A stretch of 64,000 bases of DNA from Saccharopolyspora indica (GTDB lineage Bacteria; Actinomycetota; Actinomycetes; Mycobacteriales; Pseudonocardiaceae), in the NCBI RefSeq assembly GCF_027853965.1, contig NZ_JAQGLB010000001.1:186001-250000 (forward strand), in the 5' to 3' direction. The position numbers and the translations under genes were made by a program. Position 1 is the stretch's first letter, and each line of letters starts with the position of its first letter. The notes under the pieces are model-generated. The model was not told where the DNA came from, ran no database searches, and saw only the letters and a list, made by a program, of their open reading frames with translations. Shown piece after piece: positions 1 to 7,860 of the stretch.

Positions 1-2
1 GC

Positions 3-299
3 CCGTGGTGGCTCGTCGGGAGCTACTTCGTGGTGATCTGCGGGTCGATGTGCCTGTCGCCGGTGGGGTTGTCGGCCACCACCAAGCTCGCCCCGCGGGC
101 CTTCCTGGCGCAGATGATGAGCCTGTGGTTCCTGGCCTCCGCCGCGGCCGAAGGCATCAACGCGCAGCTCGTGCAGTTCTACCGCGCGGAGACCGAAGTC
201 GGCTACTTCGCCGGGGTCGGCGCGGCGGTGATGGCGGCCGGAGTCGTCATGCACCTGATGACACCGTGGGTGCAGCGGCGCATGGGTGGTGTGCGGTGA
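3..299 (+). CDS. POT-family peptide MFS transporter, C-terminal part
   Basis: This is the 3' end of a gene that starts before the window; the frame is open from base 3 and about 98 residues remain. The tail has three hydrophobic stretches (SYFVVICGSMCLSPVGLS, then a long amphipathic helix, then GVGAAVMAAGVVMHL) and a short basic end. The SPVGLSATTKLAP segment followed by a phenylalanine- and methionine-rich helix resembles the last helices of proton-dependent oligopeptide (POT/PTR2) transporters, which import di- and tripeptides through the inner membrane. The stop lies 32 bases before the next start on the same strand, so the two genes could share a transcript. The family call rests on the C-terminus only. 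Confidence 0.75.
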   Translation, partial: PWWLVGSYFVVICGSMCLSPVGLSATTKLAPRAFLAQMMSLWFLASAAAEGINAQLVQFYRAETEVGYFAGVGAAVMAAGVVMHLMTPWVQRRMGGVR

Positions 300-331
300 G
301 CGGAAATCGGTCGAACCAGGAGGAGCGGAAG

Positions 332-1429
332 ATGAGAGTGGCGGTCATCGGGAGCGGCATCGTCGGTGCGGCAGCCGGTTACGAGTTGGCGCGGGCCGGG
401 GCGGACGTGGTCCTGGTGGACTCGCTGACCCCGGGCCGTGCGACCTCGGCCGGTGCGGGGATCATCTGCCCCTGGTCGTCTCAAGTGGACGATCCGGACT
501 GGTACCGGTTCGCGGTCGCCGGGGCGGAGCACTACCGGGGACTGCTGGCGGCGTTGGCAGCTGACGGGGAGGTCGAGCTCGGCTACCGCCGGGTCGGGTC
601 GCTGCGACTGGTCACCGACGACGAATCCGAGGAGGCCTTTCGGCGCGTGGCCGGGCGCGCCGCGGAGTCCCCGATGGCCGGCGAGGTGGAGCTGATCAGC
701 GCACGCCGGGCCCGCGAGCTCTTCCCTCCACTCGAGCACGACGGCGCGGCGATCCACATCCCCGGAGCAGCGCGACTGGACGGGCGGTTGGTCCGCGATG
801 CGATGCGCCGCGCCGCGGTTCGGCGCGGCGCCCGGATCGTCAACGGCACGGCCGCGATCGTCGCCGACAGCGCGGTCCGCGGCGTGCGGGTCGACGACGT
901 GCTCATCGAGGCGGATGCCGTGATCGCGGCGGCCGGTGCCTGGTCGCCGCAGCTGCTGGAACCGATCGGCGTCCAGGTGCGGGTCGTGCCGCAGCGCGGG
1001 CAGATCACGCACCTGCGGCTGCCGGGAGTGGAAACCGCGAACTGGCCGGTCGTGCTGCCGCGGTCGCGGCACTACCTGCTGGCCTTCGACGACTCGCGGG
1101 TCGTGGTCGGCGCGACCCGCGAGGACGACGCCGGTTTCGACCACCGGGTGACCGCCGCCGGGATGGCGGAAGTGCTCGGTGAAGCGCTGTCGGTGGCTCC
1201 CGGACTGGCCGGTGCCACGCACGTGGAGACGCGCATCGGGTTCCGCCCGATGGGACCCGACATCCGACCCTTGCTCGGTGCGATTCCGCAGGTCGCCGGG
1301 CTGGTCGTGGCCAACGGGCTGGGAGCGTCCGGGCTGACGATGGGCCCGTACGCGGGTTCGGTCGCGGCGCGGTTGGCCCGCCAGGTCGATCCGGGGATCG
1401 ACCTGGCGCCCTACGACCCGCTGCGCTGA
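332..1429 (+). CDS. FAD-dependent oxidoreductase (DAO family)
   Basis: A 365-residue protein of the D-amino-acid oxidase/dehydrogenase family, which oxidises amines or amino acids with bound FAD. Residues 3-30 carry the Rossmann fingerprint VIGSGIVGAAAGYELARAGA followed by an acidic residue at the end of the second strand (VLVD). The C-terminus has the usual second FAD-contacting segment (GFRPMGPDIRPLLGAIP, then VANGLGASGLTMGP). The ATG at 332 was chosen over upstream in-frame starts because AGGAGG sits at 319-324, eight bases before it, and because the Rossmann motif starts directly after it. It follows the transporter fragment closely, which suggests uptake and oxidation of an amino compound. 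The substrate cannot be told. Confidence 0.9.
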   Translation: MRVAVIGSGIVGAAAGYELARAGADVVLVDSLTPGRATSAGAGIICPWSSQVDDPDWYRFAVAGAEHYRGLLAALAADGEVELGYRRVGSLRLVTDDESEEAFRRVAGRAAESPMAGEVELISARRARELFPPLEHDGAAIHIPGAARLDGRLVRDAMRRAAVRRGARIVNGTAAIVADSAVRGVRVDDVLIEADAVIAAAGAWSPQLLEPIGVQVRVVPQRGQITHLRLPGVETANWPVVLPRSRHYLLAFDDSRVVVGATREDDAGFDHRVTAAGMAEVLGEALSVAPGLAGATHVETRIGFRPMGPDIRPLLGAIPQVAGLVVANGLGASGLTMGPYAGSVAARLARQVDPGIDLAPYDPLR

Positions 1430-1484
1430 GGGTTCGGCCCGCGGTTTCACCCCGCTGCTGGCGATGTCGCTGATCCTGTGGTGT

Positions 1485-1527
1485 CGTGGGTGTTTTGGGG
1501 CGCTATAACACCCCGAAACACTCACGG
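1485..1527. repeat. Interspersed palindromic repeat, copy 1
   Basis: A near-perfect palindrome of about 43 bases. The left arm CGTGGGTGTTTTGGGG and the right arm CCCCGAAACACTCACGG flank a CGCTATAACA centre. A second copy with the same arms and the same TATA-containing centre lies at 20468-20511. It is intergenic, after the FAD oxidoreductase and the convergent small gene, so it could act as a bidirectional terminator. The shared centre, which a terminator would not need, suggests a dispersed repeat family. Confidence 0.8.
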
Positions 1528-1572
1528 CTCAGCGCGCAACCTTGCCGTGATCGCCTGCGGTGATCGGCCGGA

Positions 1573-1854
1573 TCAGCGGCGCGGGGCGGCCTCGGAAGGC
1601 CAAACAAGCCGCACGTTGCGGATCCGGGAGAACAGGGCGTGCGCTCCGTCGGCCGAAGCGCACCTCGCCCGGAGCGTGCCGTCGGGATCGAAGACCGACG
1701 CGCGCTGTTCGAACTCCAAGCCCCAGGCGTAGATCCCGCAGTCCACGCGGTCCCCGTGCTCCTCCACCAACGCGAACACCCTCGGCGGCGAGCTGTCGGC
1801 TTCCTCCTGCACCAACGCGGCGAACTCCGGCTCCGGCAACGAGCAGCTGCTCAA
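1573..1854 (-). CDS. Small conserved hypothetical protein
   Basis: A 93-residue ORF read from a TTG at 1854. The core (PPRVFALVEEHGDRVDCGIYAWGLEFE...LVWPSE) looks like a real folded protein: it recalls small actinobacterial hypotheticals with an alternating strand pattern around a G-D-R and A-W-G-L motif. I know no function for it. The first residues (MSSCSLPEPEF) lie across the point where the opposite-strand DUF5753 regulator loses its homology, so the native start may have been replaced by a rearrangement. No convincing ribosome-binding site precedes the TTG. Start and N-terminus are uncertain; the body is better supported. Confidence 0.55.
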   Translation of the reverse strand: MSSCSLPEPEFAALVQEEADSSPPRVFALVEEHGDRVDCGIYAWGLEFEQRASVFDPDGTLRARCASADGAHALFSRIRNVRLVWPSEAAPRR

Positions 1855-2527
1855 CGCCTATGGCGTCAACGACCCGACCGTTCGTGACGAGCTCGTAAAC
1901 CTCGCGGAAGCGTCGCGCGACCAAGGCTGGTGGACCCGTTTCAACAACGAGTTGCCCGACGATGTCCGGCAACTGCTCAGCATCGAGGGCGGGCTGGTCG
2001 CGCTGCGCGACTTCCAGACCCAGCTCGTGCACGGACTCCTGCAAACCGCCGACTACGCCCGCGCCGTCATGCATGCCGTCTATCCAGGTACGTTCGCCCC
2101 GGATGACGTGGAACGACGAGTTGCTGCCCGGATGGTTCGACAGCTGATCCTCGCCAAGGACGATCCGCCCCAGCTGCACTTCATCCTCGATCAGACGATC
2201 CTGGAACGGGTAGTCGGCCGGGCCTCGGTCATGCGAGACCAGTTGCGCAAGCTTCTCGACGTGGCTGAATCCCCGAATGTCACGATCCAGATCCTTCCCG
2301 AGGAGGTGCCGGGAACCCCAGGATTGGAGGGTCCGTTCGCTCTCTTGACCCTTCCGGATCCGATTCCGGACATCGGCTACACGGAAGGTCCGGCGGGTAG
2401 CCTCTACATCGAAGATCGCGAACAGGTTCGAAGCCGCACGCTGCGTTTCGGGATCCTCACCGAGCTGGCTCTCTCCCGTGCGGATTCCCTCGACGCGATC
2501 AGCAAGGCGGTGAAGAATCACCGGTGA
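1841..2527 (+). pseudogene. DUF5753 regulator that has lost its HTH domain
   Basis: From 1841 the frame reads EQLLNAYGVNDPTVRDELVN and continues through a full DUF5753-type ligand/partner domain to the stop at 2527. In this family an N-terminal XRE helix-turn-helix of about 40-50 residues precedes that point (normally KLLDAYG...). Here nothing resembling an HTH lies upstream; the sequence before 1840 belongs to a gene on the other strand. There is no ATG or GTG in the frame between the upstream stop (1730-1732) and the first TTG at 1952. The remainder could still give a 191-residue HTH-less protein from that TTG. The intact DUF397 partner follows 16 bases later. I read this as a rearrangement scar. 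Confidence 0.75.
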
Positions 2528-2543
2528 ACGACGGAGGTCATCG

Positions 2544-2771
2544 ATGGCAGAGGTGAACCGCTCAGCCGAGTTTCAGTGGCGCAAGAGCAGCTTCTCCGGT
2601 GGTGGCAGCAACGGTGGGGGCCAGTGCGTCGAGGCCGCTGCGTTGCCGGATGGTCGTGTCGCGATCCGCAACAGCAACACGCCTGAGGACGGCGTCGTTC
2701 TGTTCACCCGTGCCGAGAGCTCGGCTTGGCTCCAGGGCGTCAAGGCGGGGGAGTTCGACGACCTCGGCTGA
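2544..2771 (+). CDS. DUF397 domain protein
   Basis: A 75-residue single-domain DUF397 protein: FQWRKSSFSGGGSNGGGQCV near the N-terminus, then VAIRNSNTPEDG and the tryptophan-containing end WLQGVKAGEFD. Proteins of this family are almost always encoded next to an XRE-DUF5753 regulator in streptomycetes and Pseudonocardiaceae, where the pair resembles the BldB/WhiJ-type developmental regulators. Here the partner just upstream has lost its DNA-binding domain, so this gene is probably an orphan in practice. ATG at 2544 has an ACGGAGG element about ten bases before it. Confidence 0.9.
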   Translation: MAEVNRSAEFQWRKSSFSGGGSNGGGQCVEAAALPDGRVAIRNSNTPEDGVVLFTRAESSAWLQGVKAGEFDDLG

Positions 2772-2798
2772 CGCCAGTCGATCGGTCCTGAAACCGGC

Positions 2799-2828
2799 GA
2801 TGCCCGCCTGCTCGTGCAGGCGGGCATC
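2799..2828. terminator. Bidirectional hairpin terminator
   Basis: Perfect 12-bp stem GATGCCCGCCTG / CAGGCGGGCATC around a six-base loop, placed between the convergent stops at 2771 and 2842. Confidence 0.85.
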
Positions 2829-2841
2829 CGCGCGCTCGGGG

Positions 2842-3255
2842 TCAGGCGCCGAGGGTTTTCTTCAGCGCGGTCAGGCCGTCGGTGTAGATGCCGTGGAACA
2901 GGGCGATCGCTTCCTCGTCGGTCGCTCCGTCCGGGGTGAAGGTACCGGACCACTCCACTCGGCTCCGCTCGTCGGACACCGCGTGCACGGTGATCGTGGA
3001 GCGGTAGCCGGTGACGGGGAACGGGGCCTGCACGATGGAGTAGGTGTACGTGCGGGCGTCGTTGTCGAAGGCTTCGAGCCGTTCGACGATCACGCCGCCG
3101 TCCTCGTTGGTGAGGGTGCGGACGCGCCCGCCCTCGCTCGGCTCGCTCACCGGGACGTAGGGCAGCCAGTCGGGCAGCGCGTCGAAGCCTCCGATGAGCT
3201 GCCAGATGCGGTCGGCGGGGACGGGGATGTCGGTGGTCGCGGTGGTGGTTGCCAT
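2842..3255 (-). CDS. SRPBCC-family (polyketide cyclase/dehydrase-like) protein
   Basis: A 137-residue SRPBCC (START/Bet v 1-like) protein. The N-terminus TTDIPVPADRIWQLIGGFDALPDWLP is the typical first strand and helix pair with its conserved tryptophans, and RVEWSGTF is the usual late strand. Members bind hydrophobic ligands in a deep cavity; many are polyketide cyclases or lipid binders, others have no known ligand. It lies 19 bases downstream of the aldo/keto reductase on the same strand, so the two are probably cotranscribed. The inverted repeat at 2799-2828 ends the unit. No catalytic assignment is possible. Confidence 0.88.
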   Translation of the reverse strand: MATTTATTDIPVPADRIWQLIGGFDALPDWLPYVPVSEPSEGGRVRTLTNEDGGVIVERLEAFDNDARTYTYSIVQAPFPVTGYRSTITVHAVSDERSRVEWSGTFTPDGATDEEAIALFHGIYTDGLTALKKTLGA

Positions 3256-3274
3256 GGTGATCTCCTGATCAGGT

Positions 3275-4285
3275 TCAGGCGTGGGGGACGGGCGCGTGCT
3301 GCGCGATGAGGCCTTCGGCGCGCAGGGCTGTCCAGAACTCGGCGGGCACGGTCTCGGCGTGCGCGGCGACGTCCTCGGCGATGCGGCTCGGGCGGGTGGC
3401 GCCGGGGATGGTCGCGGCGACGGCGGGGTGGGCGAGGGAGAACTGCAGCGCCGCCGCCTTGATGCTCACGCCGTGCTGCTCGGCCAACGCCTTGATGCGC
3501 TCGACCTTGGCGATGATCGCGGCGGGGGCCTTCTGGTACTCGAAGTGCTGGCCGCCCGCGAGGATGCCGGAGCTGTACGGACCGCCGGCGACGATGTCGA
3601 CGTTCTGGGCCTCGGCGGCGGGCAGCAGGCGCTGCAGGGCGCGCTCGTGGTCGAGCAGCGTGTAGCGGCCTGCGAGGAGGAAACCGTCGGGCTTCGGCTC
3701 GTCGAGGTCGAGCGTCATCTCCAGCGGCTCGACCTTGTTCACGCCCAGGCCCCAGCCCTTGATGACGCCTTCGTCGCGCAGCTTCTGCAGGACGCGGAAC
3801 GCGCCGGTGCGGGCGGACTCGTAGGCGGCCACCCACTCGTCGCCGTAGAAGTCCTGCGCGACGTCGTGCACCCACACGAAGTCGAGGTGGTCGGTGCGCA
3901 GCCGCTTGAGGCTGTCCTCGATGGAGCGCATCGTGGCGTCGGCCGAGTAGTCGTTGGCGATCTTGTTGGGACGCCCGTGCTCGAAGATGCCGCCCTTCTC
4001 GCCCAGGTCGCGGGCGGCGGGGTCCTCGATCTCGTCGAGGATGATGCGGCCGACCTTCGTGCTCAGGACGTAGTCGTCGCGGGGGTGGTCGGCCAGCACC
4101 TCGCCCAGCCGGATCTCGGCCAGGCCCGCACCGTAGAACGGGGCGGTGTCGAAGTAGCGGATGCCGTTGTTCCAGGCGGCCTCCACGGTGGCCGCCGCCT
4201 CCTCGTCGGGGATGGCGCGGAACATGTTGCCCAGCGGTGCGGTGCCGAAGCCCAGCTCACCGGGCAGGTAGGACTTGATGGCCAT
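3275..4285 (-). CDS. Aldo/keto reductase
   Basis: A 336-residue NADPH-dependent aldo/keto reductase with a TIM-barrel fold, acting on aldehydes or aldoses in the cytoplasm. The catalytic tetrad is visible: Asp in IRYFDTAPFYGAG, Tyr in the same motif, Lys in LSTKVGR, His in FVWVHDV. The length and the YFDTAPFYGAGLAE signature place it near the D-threo-aldose 1-dehydrogenase branch rather than the 270-residue type found at 5127. It leads a two-gene unit with the SRPBCC gene. A divergent LysR-type gene at 4433, now broken, would have been its natural regulator. Confidence 0.9.
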   Translation of the reverse strand: MAIKSYLPGELGFGTAPLGNMFRAIPDEEAAATVEAAWNNGIRYFDTAPFYGAGLAEIRLGEVLADHPRDDYVLSTKVGRIILDEIEDPAARDLGEKGGIFEHGRPNKIANDYSADATMRSIEDSLKRLRTDHLDFVWVHDVAQDFYGDEWVAAYESARTGAFRVLQKLRDEGVIKGWGLGVNKVEPLEMTLDLDEPKPDGFLLAGRYTLLDHERALQRLLPAAEAQNVDIVAGGPYSSGILAGGQHFEYQKAPAAIIAKVERIKALAEQHGVSIKAAALQFSLAHPAVAATIPGATRPSRIAEDVAAHAETVPAEFWTALRAEGLIAQHAPVPHA

Positions 4286-4387
4286 GCTGTGGATCCCTCG
4301 AATTCCTTGCTGTGGCGGGAAATCGCGTCCTGTCGGTGCGCGGTCCGCCGGTTGACAAGTTCCAGGCTAGGAACGAAACTTGAGACT

Positions 4388-4406
4388 GTCCAAGACTTGC
4401 TTGGAC
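4388..4406. promoter_or_regulatory. Dyad, probable operator of the AKR/LysR divergent promoter
   Basis: GTCCAAG-ACTTG-CTTGGAC, a perfect 7-bp inverted repeat with a five-base spacer. It lies in the AT-richer 147-bp gap between the aldo/keto reductase start and the LysR remnant start, where LysR proteins usually bind. Confidence 0.55.
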
Positions 4407-4432
4407 GTAGTTGAGTCTTCAGAGGTCTTAAG

Positions 4433-4871
4433 ATGTTGGACTTGCGGCAACTCCGCTACTTCGTCGCCGTAACCGTTGCTGCTGGCCGTGCCCGCGAAGC
4501 ATCCGCTCGCCGACCAGGCGGAAATCGCGCCCGGTGACCTCGACGGCCTGCCGTGGATCGCGATCGAGAACGCCCAGGACCCCGCCTGGCGGGACACCTT
4601 CGTCGCGTCCTGCGCCGCAGTGGGTTTCACGCCGGACATCCGCCTCGACGCCGCGGAACCGCTGACCGCGCTCGGGCTGGTGGCCTCCGGGCTCGGGCTC
4701 GCGCTGGTGCCGAAGAGCATGGCGAGTGCGACCGCGGAGGACATCGAGGTGCGCGAACTCCCATGGCACGACGGTTGTGTCCAGCTGTGGGCCGCCTGGC
4801 ACCACATCGACCTGCGCCCGGTGGTGACTTCGTTCCGCGCCACTGTTCTCGGCACGCGCAGCGCCGAATAG
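4433..4871 (+). pseudogene. LysR-family regulator with internal deletion and frameshift
   Basis: ATG at 4433 opens with MLDLRQLRYFVAV, the standard LysR N-terminus, but homology stops after about 13 residues. At 4473-4476 the sequence jumps, in a different frame, to PLLLAVPAKHPLAD and continues through the end of the substrate-binding domain (LDGLPWIAI...GLGLALVPKS) to the stop at 4871. About 140 residues, including most of the winged HTH and the first effector lobe, are missing, and the two ends are out of frame. The product cannot work as a DNA-binding regulator. The 131-residue ORF from the TTG at 4476 is the C-terminal remnant. Confidence 0.85.
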
Positions 4872-4964
4872 CCATTGTGGACGGTTCAAGGCGTCCTGGT
4901 CGATGGCGCTCCCGGCAGCGGGGCGGCCGGACGAGGTGGTCCAGTGCGGTGAGTTCGGAAGGCA

Positions 4965-4991
4965 TTGTGATCGTTGACCTTTCGATCACAA
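4965..4991. repeat. Inverted repeat between convergent genes
   Basis: TTGTGATCG and CGATCACAA, 9-bp perfect arms around nine bases. It sits downstream of the broken LysR gene. It could be a weak terminator or a leftover operator; the 4872-5126 gap holds no gene. Confidence 0.5.
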
Positions 4992-5079
4992 GGCGACCAC
5001 CCGCCGCTGTGAAACCAAACTCAGCCGCCACCCCACTCCGCTATCACCACCGAATCACCCTGCCCTGACCTGAAAGGAA

Positions 5080-5112
5080 GTCGCACGGGTGGAGAACCTC
5101 TGCCCGTGCGAC
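5080..5112 (-). terminator. Terminator of the AKR/MFS unit
   Basis: GTCGCACGGG / CCCGTGCGAC, a perfect 10-bp stem with a 13-base loop. It begins 15 bases beyond the stop of the aldo/keto reductase on the minus strand. Confidence 0.7.
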
Positions 5113-5126
5113 CTCTGCGGTGAGCG

Positions 5127-5945
5127 TCAGTTCAGGGTGTCGGGGTCCGGGCCGGTGCGCAGGCCCCGGTCGAGACCGGCGATGGCGGTCATCTCGTCCT
5201 CGGACAGGGTGAAGTCGAAGACGTCGATGTTCTGCTGGATGCGGGCCGGGGTGACCGACTTCGGGATCACGATGTTCCCGAGCTGCAGGTGCCAGCGGAT
5301 GACGACCTGGGCGGGCGACTTGCCGTACCGCTCCGCGATGTCGGTCAGCGTGCTCTCCTGCAGCATCGCGCCCTGGGCCAGCGGGCTCCAGGCCTCGGTG
5401 GCGATCCCGTGCTCGGCGTGCACGGCGCGCAGCTCGCGCTGCTGGAGGCCGGGGTGCAGCTCGACCTGGTTGACCACCGGGACCAGCGAGCTGTTGTCGA
5501 TCAGCCGGCGCAGGTGCGCGGGTTGGAAGTTCGACACACCGGCGGCGCGGACGCGGCCGTCGGCGACCAGCTTCTCGATGGCCTTCCAGGTGTCCAGGTA
5601 CAGGTCGCGCGCCGGGGTCGGCCAGTGGATGAGGTACATGTCCACGTGGTCCAGCCCGAGCTTGTCCAGGCTGCCGTCGAAGGCCGCGAGGGTCGAGTCG
5701 TAGCCCTGGTCGGCGTTCCACAGCTTCGTGGTGATGAACAGCTCGTCGCGGGCGATCCCGGACTCGGCGATGGCGCGGCCGACGCCGGCCTCGTTGCCGT
5801 AGATCGCCGCGGTGTCGATGGACCGGTAACCGGCCTGCAGGGCGGTGGTGACGGCGGCGGTGGTCTCGGCGTCCGGGACCTGGAAGACGCCGAAGCCGAG
5901 CTGCGGGATCTCGACGCCGTTGTTGAGGGTGACGTTGGGAACCAT
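5127..5945 (-). CDS. Aldo/keto reductase (2,5-diketo-D-gluconate reductase type)
   Basis: A 272-residue AKR of the short, 2,5-diketo-D-gluconic-acid-reductase-like class. It starts with VTLNNGVEIPQLGFGVFQV, the AKR N-terminal signature. The tetrad is Asp and Tyr in YRSIDTAAIYGNE, Lys in ITTKLWN and His in YLIHWPTP. NADPH binding is indicated by IPKSVTPARIQQN near the C-terminus. It is 38 bases downstream of an MFS exporter on the same strand and shares that gene's MarR-controlled promoter region, a common arrangement for detoxification of reactive carbonyls or quinones. The physiological substrate is unknown. Confidence 0.92.
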   Translation of the reverse strand: MVPNVTLNNGVEIPQLGFGVFQVPDAETTAAVTTALQAGYRSIDTAAIYGNEAGVGRAIAESGIARDELFITTKLWNADQGYDSTLAAFDGSLDKLGLDHVDMYLIHWPTPARDLYLDTWKAIEKLVADGRVRAAGVSNFQPAHLRRLIDNSSLVPVVNQVELHPGLQQRELRAVHAEHGIATEAWSPLAQGAMLQESTLTDIAERYGKSPAQVVIRWHLQLGNIVIPKSVTPARIQQNIDVFDFTLSEDEMTAIAGLDRGLRTGPDPDTLN

Positions 5946-5983
5946 GATCTCTTGGAACTCCTGTTGATTCGGTGCGGATCGGG

Positions 5984-7186
5984 TCAGTGGTGGGCGGCAA
6001 CCGGCTCAGCGTGCTCGGACGCCGGGACGGCGGTGGTGGCCCGGGTGCGGCGGTCGAGGAAGGCCGCGAGGAACGACAGCAGCAGCGCGGTGCCCGCGAG
6101 GATGGCCCCGACCCAGTTGGGCGAGGTGTAGCCGAACCCGGCGGCGATCACGACGCCGCCGAGCCAGGCGGCCAGCGCGTTGCCGAGGTTGAAGGCACCG
6201 ATGTTGGCCGCCGAGGCCAGGGTCGGTGCGGCGGAGGCCTGGTCGAGGATCCACTTCTGCAGCGGCGGCACGGTCGCGAAGCCCAGGGCGCCGATGGCGG
6301 GCAGGGTGATCGCGGCCAGGAGCTGGCTGTGCGCGGTGACCGTGAACAGCAGCAGGGTGCCGGACAGGGCCGCGAGCGCGACGAACAGCATGGGCATCAG
6401 GGCCTTGTCGGCGAACTTGCCGCCGAGCAGGTTGCCCAGGAACATCCCGATGCCGAACAGCACGAGCAGCCAGGTCACGCCGCCCTCGGAGTAGCCGGCG
6501 ACATCGGTCATCATCGGTGCGATGTAGGTGATCGCGGCGAACACGCCGCCGTAGCCCAGGACGGTCATCGCCATGGCGAGCCAGACCTGCACGTTGCGGA
6601 ACGCGGCGAACTCGGTGCGGATGTTGGCGGCCTCGGGCTTGCCCTGCTCCGGGATGAGCGCGGCGACGCCCAGGAATCCGACCACGCCGAGCAGTGCGAC
6701 GATGCCGAAGGTGACTCGCCAGCCGAAGGCCTGTCCGACGTAGGTGCCGCCGGGCACGCCGATGATGTTGGCGATGGTCAGCCCCATGAACATCAGCGAG
6801 ATGGCCGAGGCCTTCTTCGCGGGCGCGACCAGGCTGGCGGCGACCACGGAACCGATGCCGAAGAACGCGCCGTGCGCGAACGAGGCGACGATGCGGCCGA
6901 TGAGCATGACACCGAAGGTGGGGGCGGCGGCCGAGAGCGCGTTGCCCACGATGAAGACGCCCATCAGGAACAGCAGCATCTTCTTGCGGGACACCTTGGT
7001 GCCCAGGACGGTGAGGATCGGTGCGCCGACGAGGACGCCGAGCGCGTAGCCGGACACCAGCCAGCCCGCGGCGGGGATGCTGACGCCGAACTCACCCGCG
7101 ACCTGCGGGAGCACCCCCATGATCACGAACTCGGTGGTGCCGATCCCGAAGGCCCCGATGGCGAGAGCCAGGAGCGCGAGAGGCAT
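5984..7186 (-). CDS. MFS transporter (drug/arabinose efflux type)
   Basis: A 400-residue 12-TM major facilitator. The N-terminal helix LALLALAIGAFGIGTTEFVIMG and the loop-2 motif around LTVLGTKVSRKKML are typical of the DHA1/arabinose-efflux branch, which exports drugs or sugars by proton antiport. I start it at the ATG at 7186 (MPLALLALAIG): the longer ORF from 7261 adds 25 polar residues unlike the family and crosses the operator region, and a GGAAAGG element precedes 7186. It is divergent from a MarR regulator and probably cotranscribed with the downstream aldo/keto reductase. Confidence 0.9.
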   Translation of the reverse strand: MPLALLALAIGAFGIGTTEFVIMGVLPQVAGEFGVSIPAAGWLVSGYALGVLVGAPILTVLGTKVSRKKMLLFLMGVFIVGNALSAAAPTFGVMLIGRIVASFAHGAFFGIGSVVAASLVAPAKKASAISLMFMGLTIANIIGVPGGTYVGQAFGWRVTFGIVALLGVVGFLGVAALIPEQGKPEAANIRTEFAAFRNVQVWLAMAMTVLGYGGVFAAITYIAPMMTDVAGYSEGGVTWLLVLFGIGMFLGNLLGGKFADKALMPMLFVALAALSGTLLLFTVTAHSQLLAAITLPAIGALGFATVPPLQKWILDQASAAPTLASAANIGAFNLGNALAAWLGGVVIAAGFGYTSPNWVGAILAGTALLLSFLAAFLDRRTRATTAVPASEHAEPVAAHH

Positions 7187-7217
7187 GTCGAGGCCTTTCC
7201 GGTAGGACTGCGTATGT

Positions 7218-7230
7218 GCCTTACAGGCGT
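7218..7230. promoter_or_regulatory. MarR-type operator, copy 1
   Basis: GCCTTACAGGCGT, an inverted repeat (GCCT-N3-AGGC). The same element recurs at 7298-7310. This copy lies just upstream of the exporter start. Confidence 0.55.
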
Positions 7231-7297
7231 CGACAATAGTTGCGCACGCTTGATATTTCAAAGTGGGTGTAGTGTGATGTGCGAGATAGTTGCATGC

Positions 7298-7310
7298 GCC
7301 TCATAGGCGT
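7298..7310. promoter_or_regulatory. MarR-type operator, copy 2
   Basis: GCCTCATAGGCGT, the second copy of the GCCT-N3-AGGCGT element, embedded in a longer imperfect dyad (TTGCATGCGCCT ... AGGCGTGCAA). It lies 47 bases before the marR-like start. An ATAGTTGC element also occurs near each copy (7236 and 7286). Confidence 0.55.
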
Positions 7311-7357
7311 GCAAGCTTGTAATGTCCGTGTGGTAGGCCCACCGACAGGAGGTCCTC

Positions 7358-7822
7358 GTGGGACTCGCCGACGATGCGGTCGAGGTGCGCGCTCATGGCT
7401 GGCGCACGCTCGCCGCGCTGCACGGGGCGCTCGACGCGGCTCTGGAGAAAGCGCTTCAAGCCGGGCACGGCCTCTCGGTCGTGGAGTACGCGGTGCTCGA
7501 CGCGCTCAGTCGCCAGGACGGCTGGCACATGCGCATGCAGCAGCTCGCCCGCGCCACGGCGCTCAGCGGCAGTGCGACGACGCGGCTGGTCAGCCGACTG
7601 GAAGACCGCGAGCTGCTGACCCGCATCCTCTGCAAGGACGACCGCCGGGGGATCTACACCGAGCTCACCGACGCGGGCCGGGCCCTGCTGGAGCGAGCCC
7701 GCCCGGCCCACGACGCCGCGCTGGAGGCGGCGCTCGCCGAAGCGTCCCGAACTCCCGAGCTCGCCCCGCTGGTCGATGCCCTCCACGGTCTGGCTCGGCC
7801 TGCGCAGGCATCCGGGTGCTGA
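7358..7822 (+). CDS. MarR-family transcriptional regulator
   Basis: A 154-residue winged-HTH protein of the MarR family. LSVVEYAVLDALSR, MRMQQLARATALSGSATTRLVSRLE and the wing LTRILCKDDRRGIYTELTDAGRALL are in the family order. MarR dimers usually repress their own gene and a divergent efflux or redox operon until a phenolic or drug-like ligand releases them. The exporter/aldo-keto reductase unit reads away from the other side of the shared region, and two matching dyads lie between. GTG at 7358 is preceded by AGGAGG at 7347-7352. Confidence 0.93.
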   Translation: MGLADDAVEVRAHGWRTLAALHGALDAALEKALQAGHGLSVVEYAVLDALSRQDGWHMRMQQLARATALSGSATTRLVSRLEDRELLTRILCKDDRRGIYTELTDAGRALLERARPAHDAALEAALAEASRTPELAPLVDALHGLARPAQASGC

Positions 7823-7860
7823 CTGCGTTCCGCGGAGTGTTCCGGCCGGTCTTCGGCGGT

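Noticed and set aside
4965-4991. A CRP-type site TGTGA...TCACA
   Set aside because: The half-sites are 15 bases apart instead of six, and the position is between gene ends rather than in a promoter.
5972-7306. A 444-codon frame antisense to the MFS exporter
   Set aside because: Repetitive Gly/Asp/Glu/Arg translation, antisense to a clear transporter gene.
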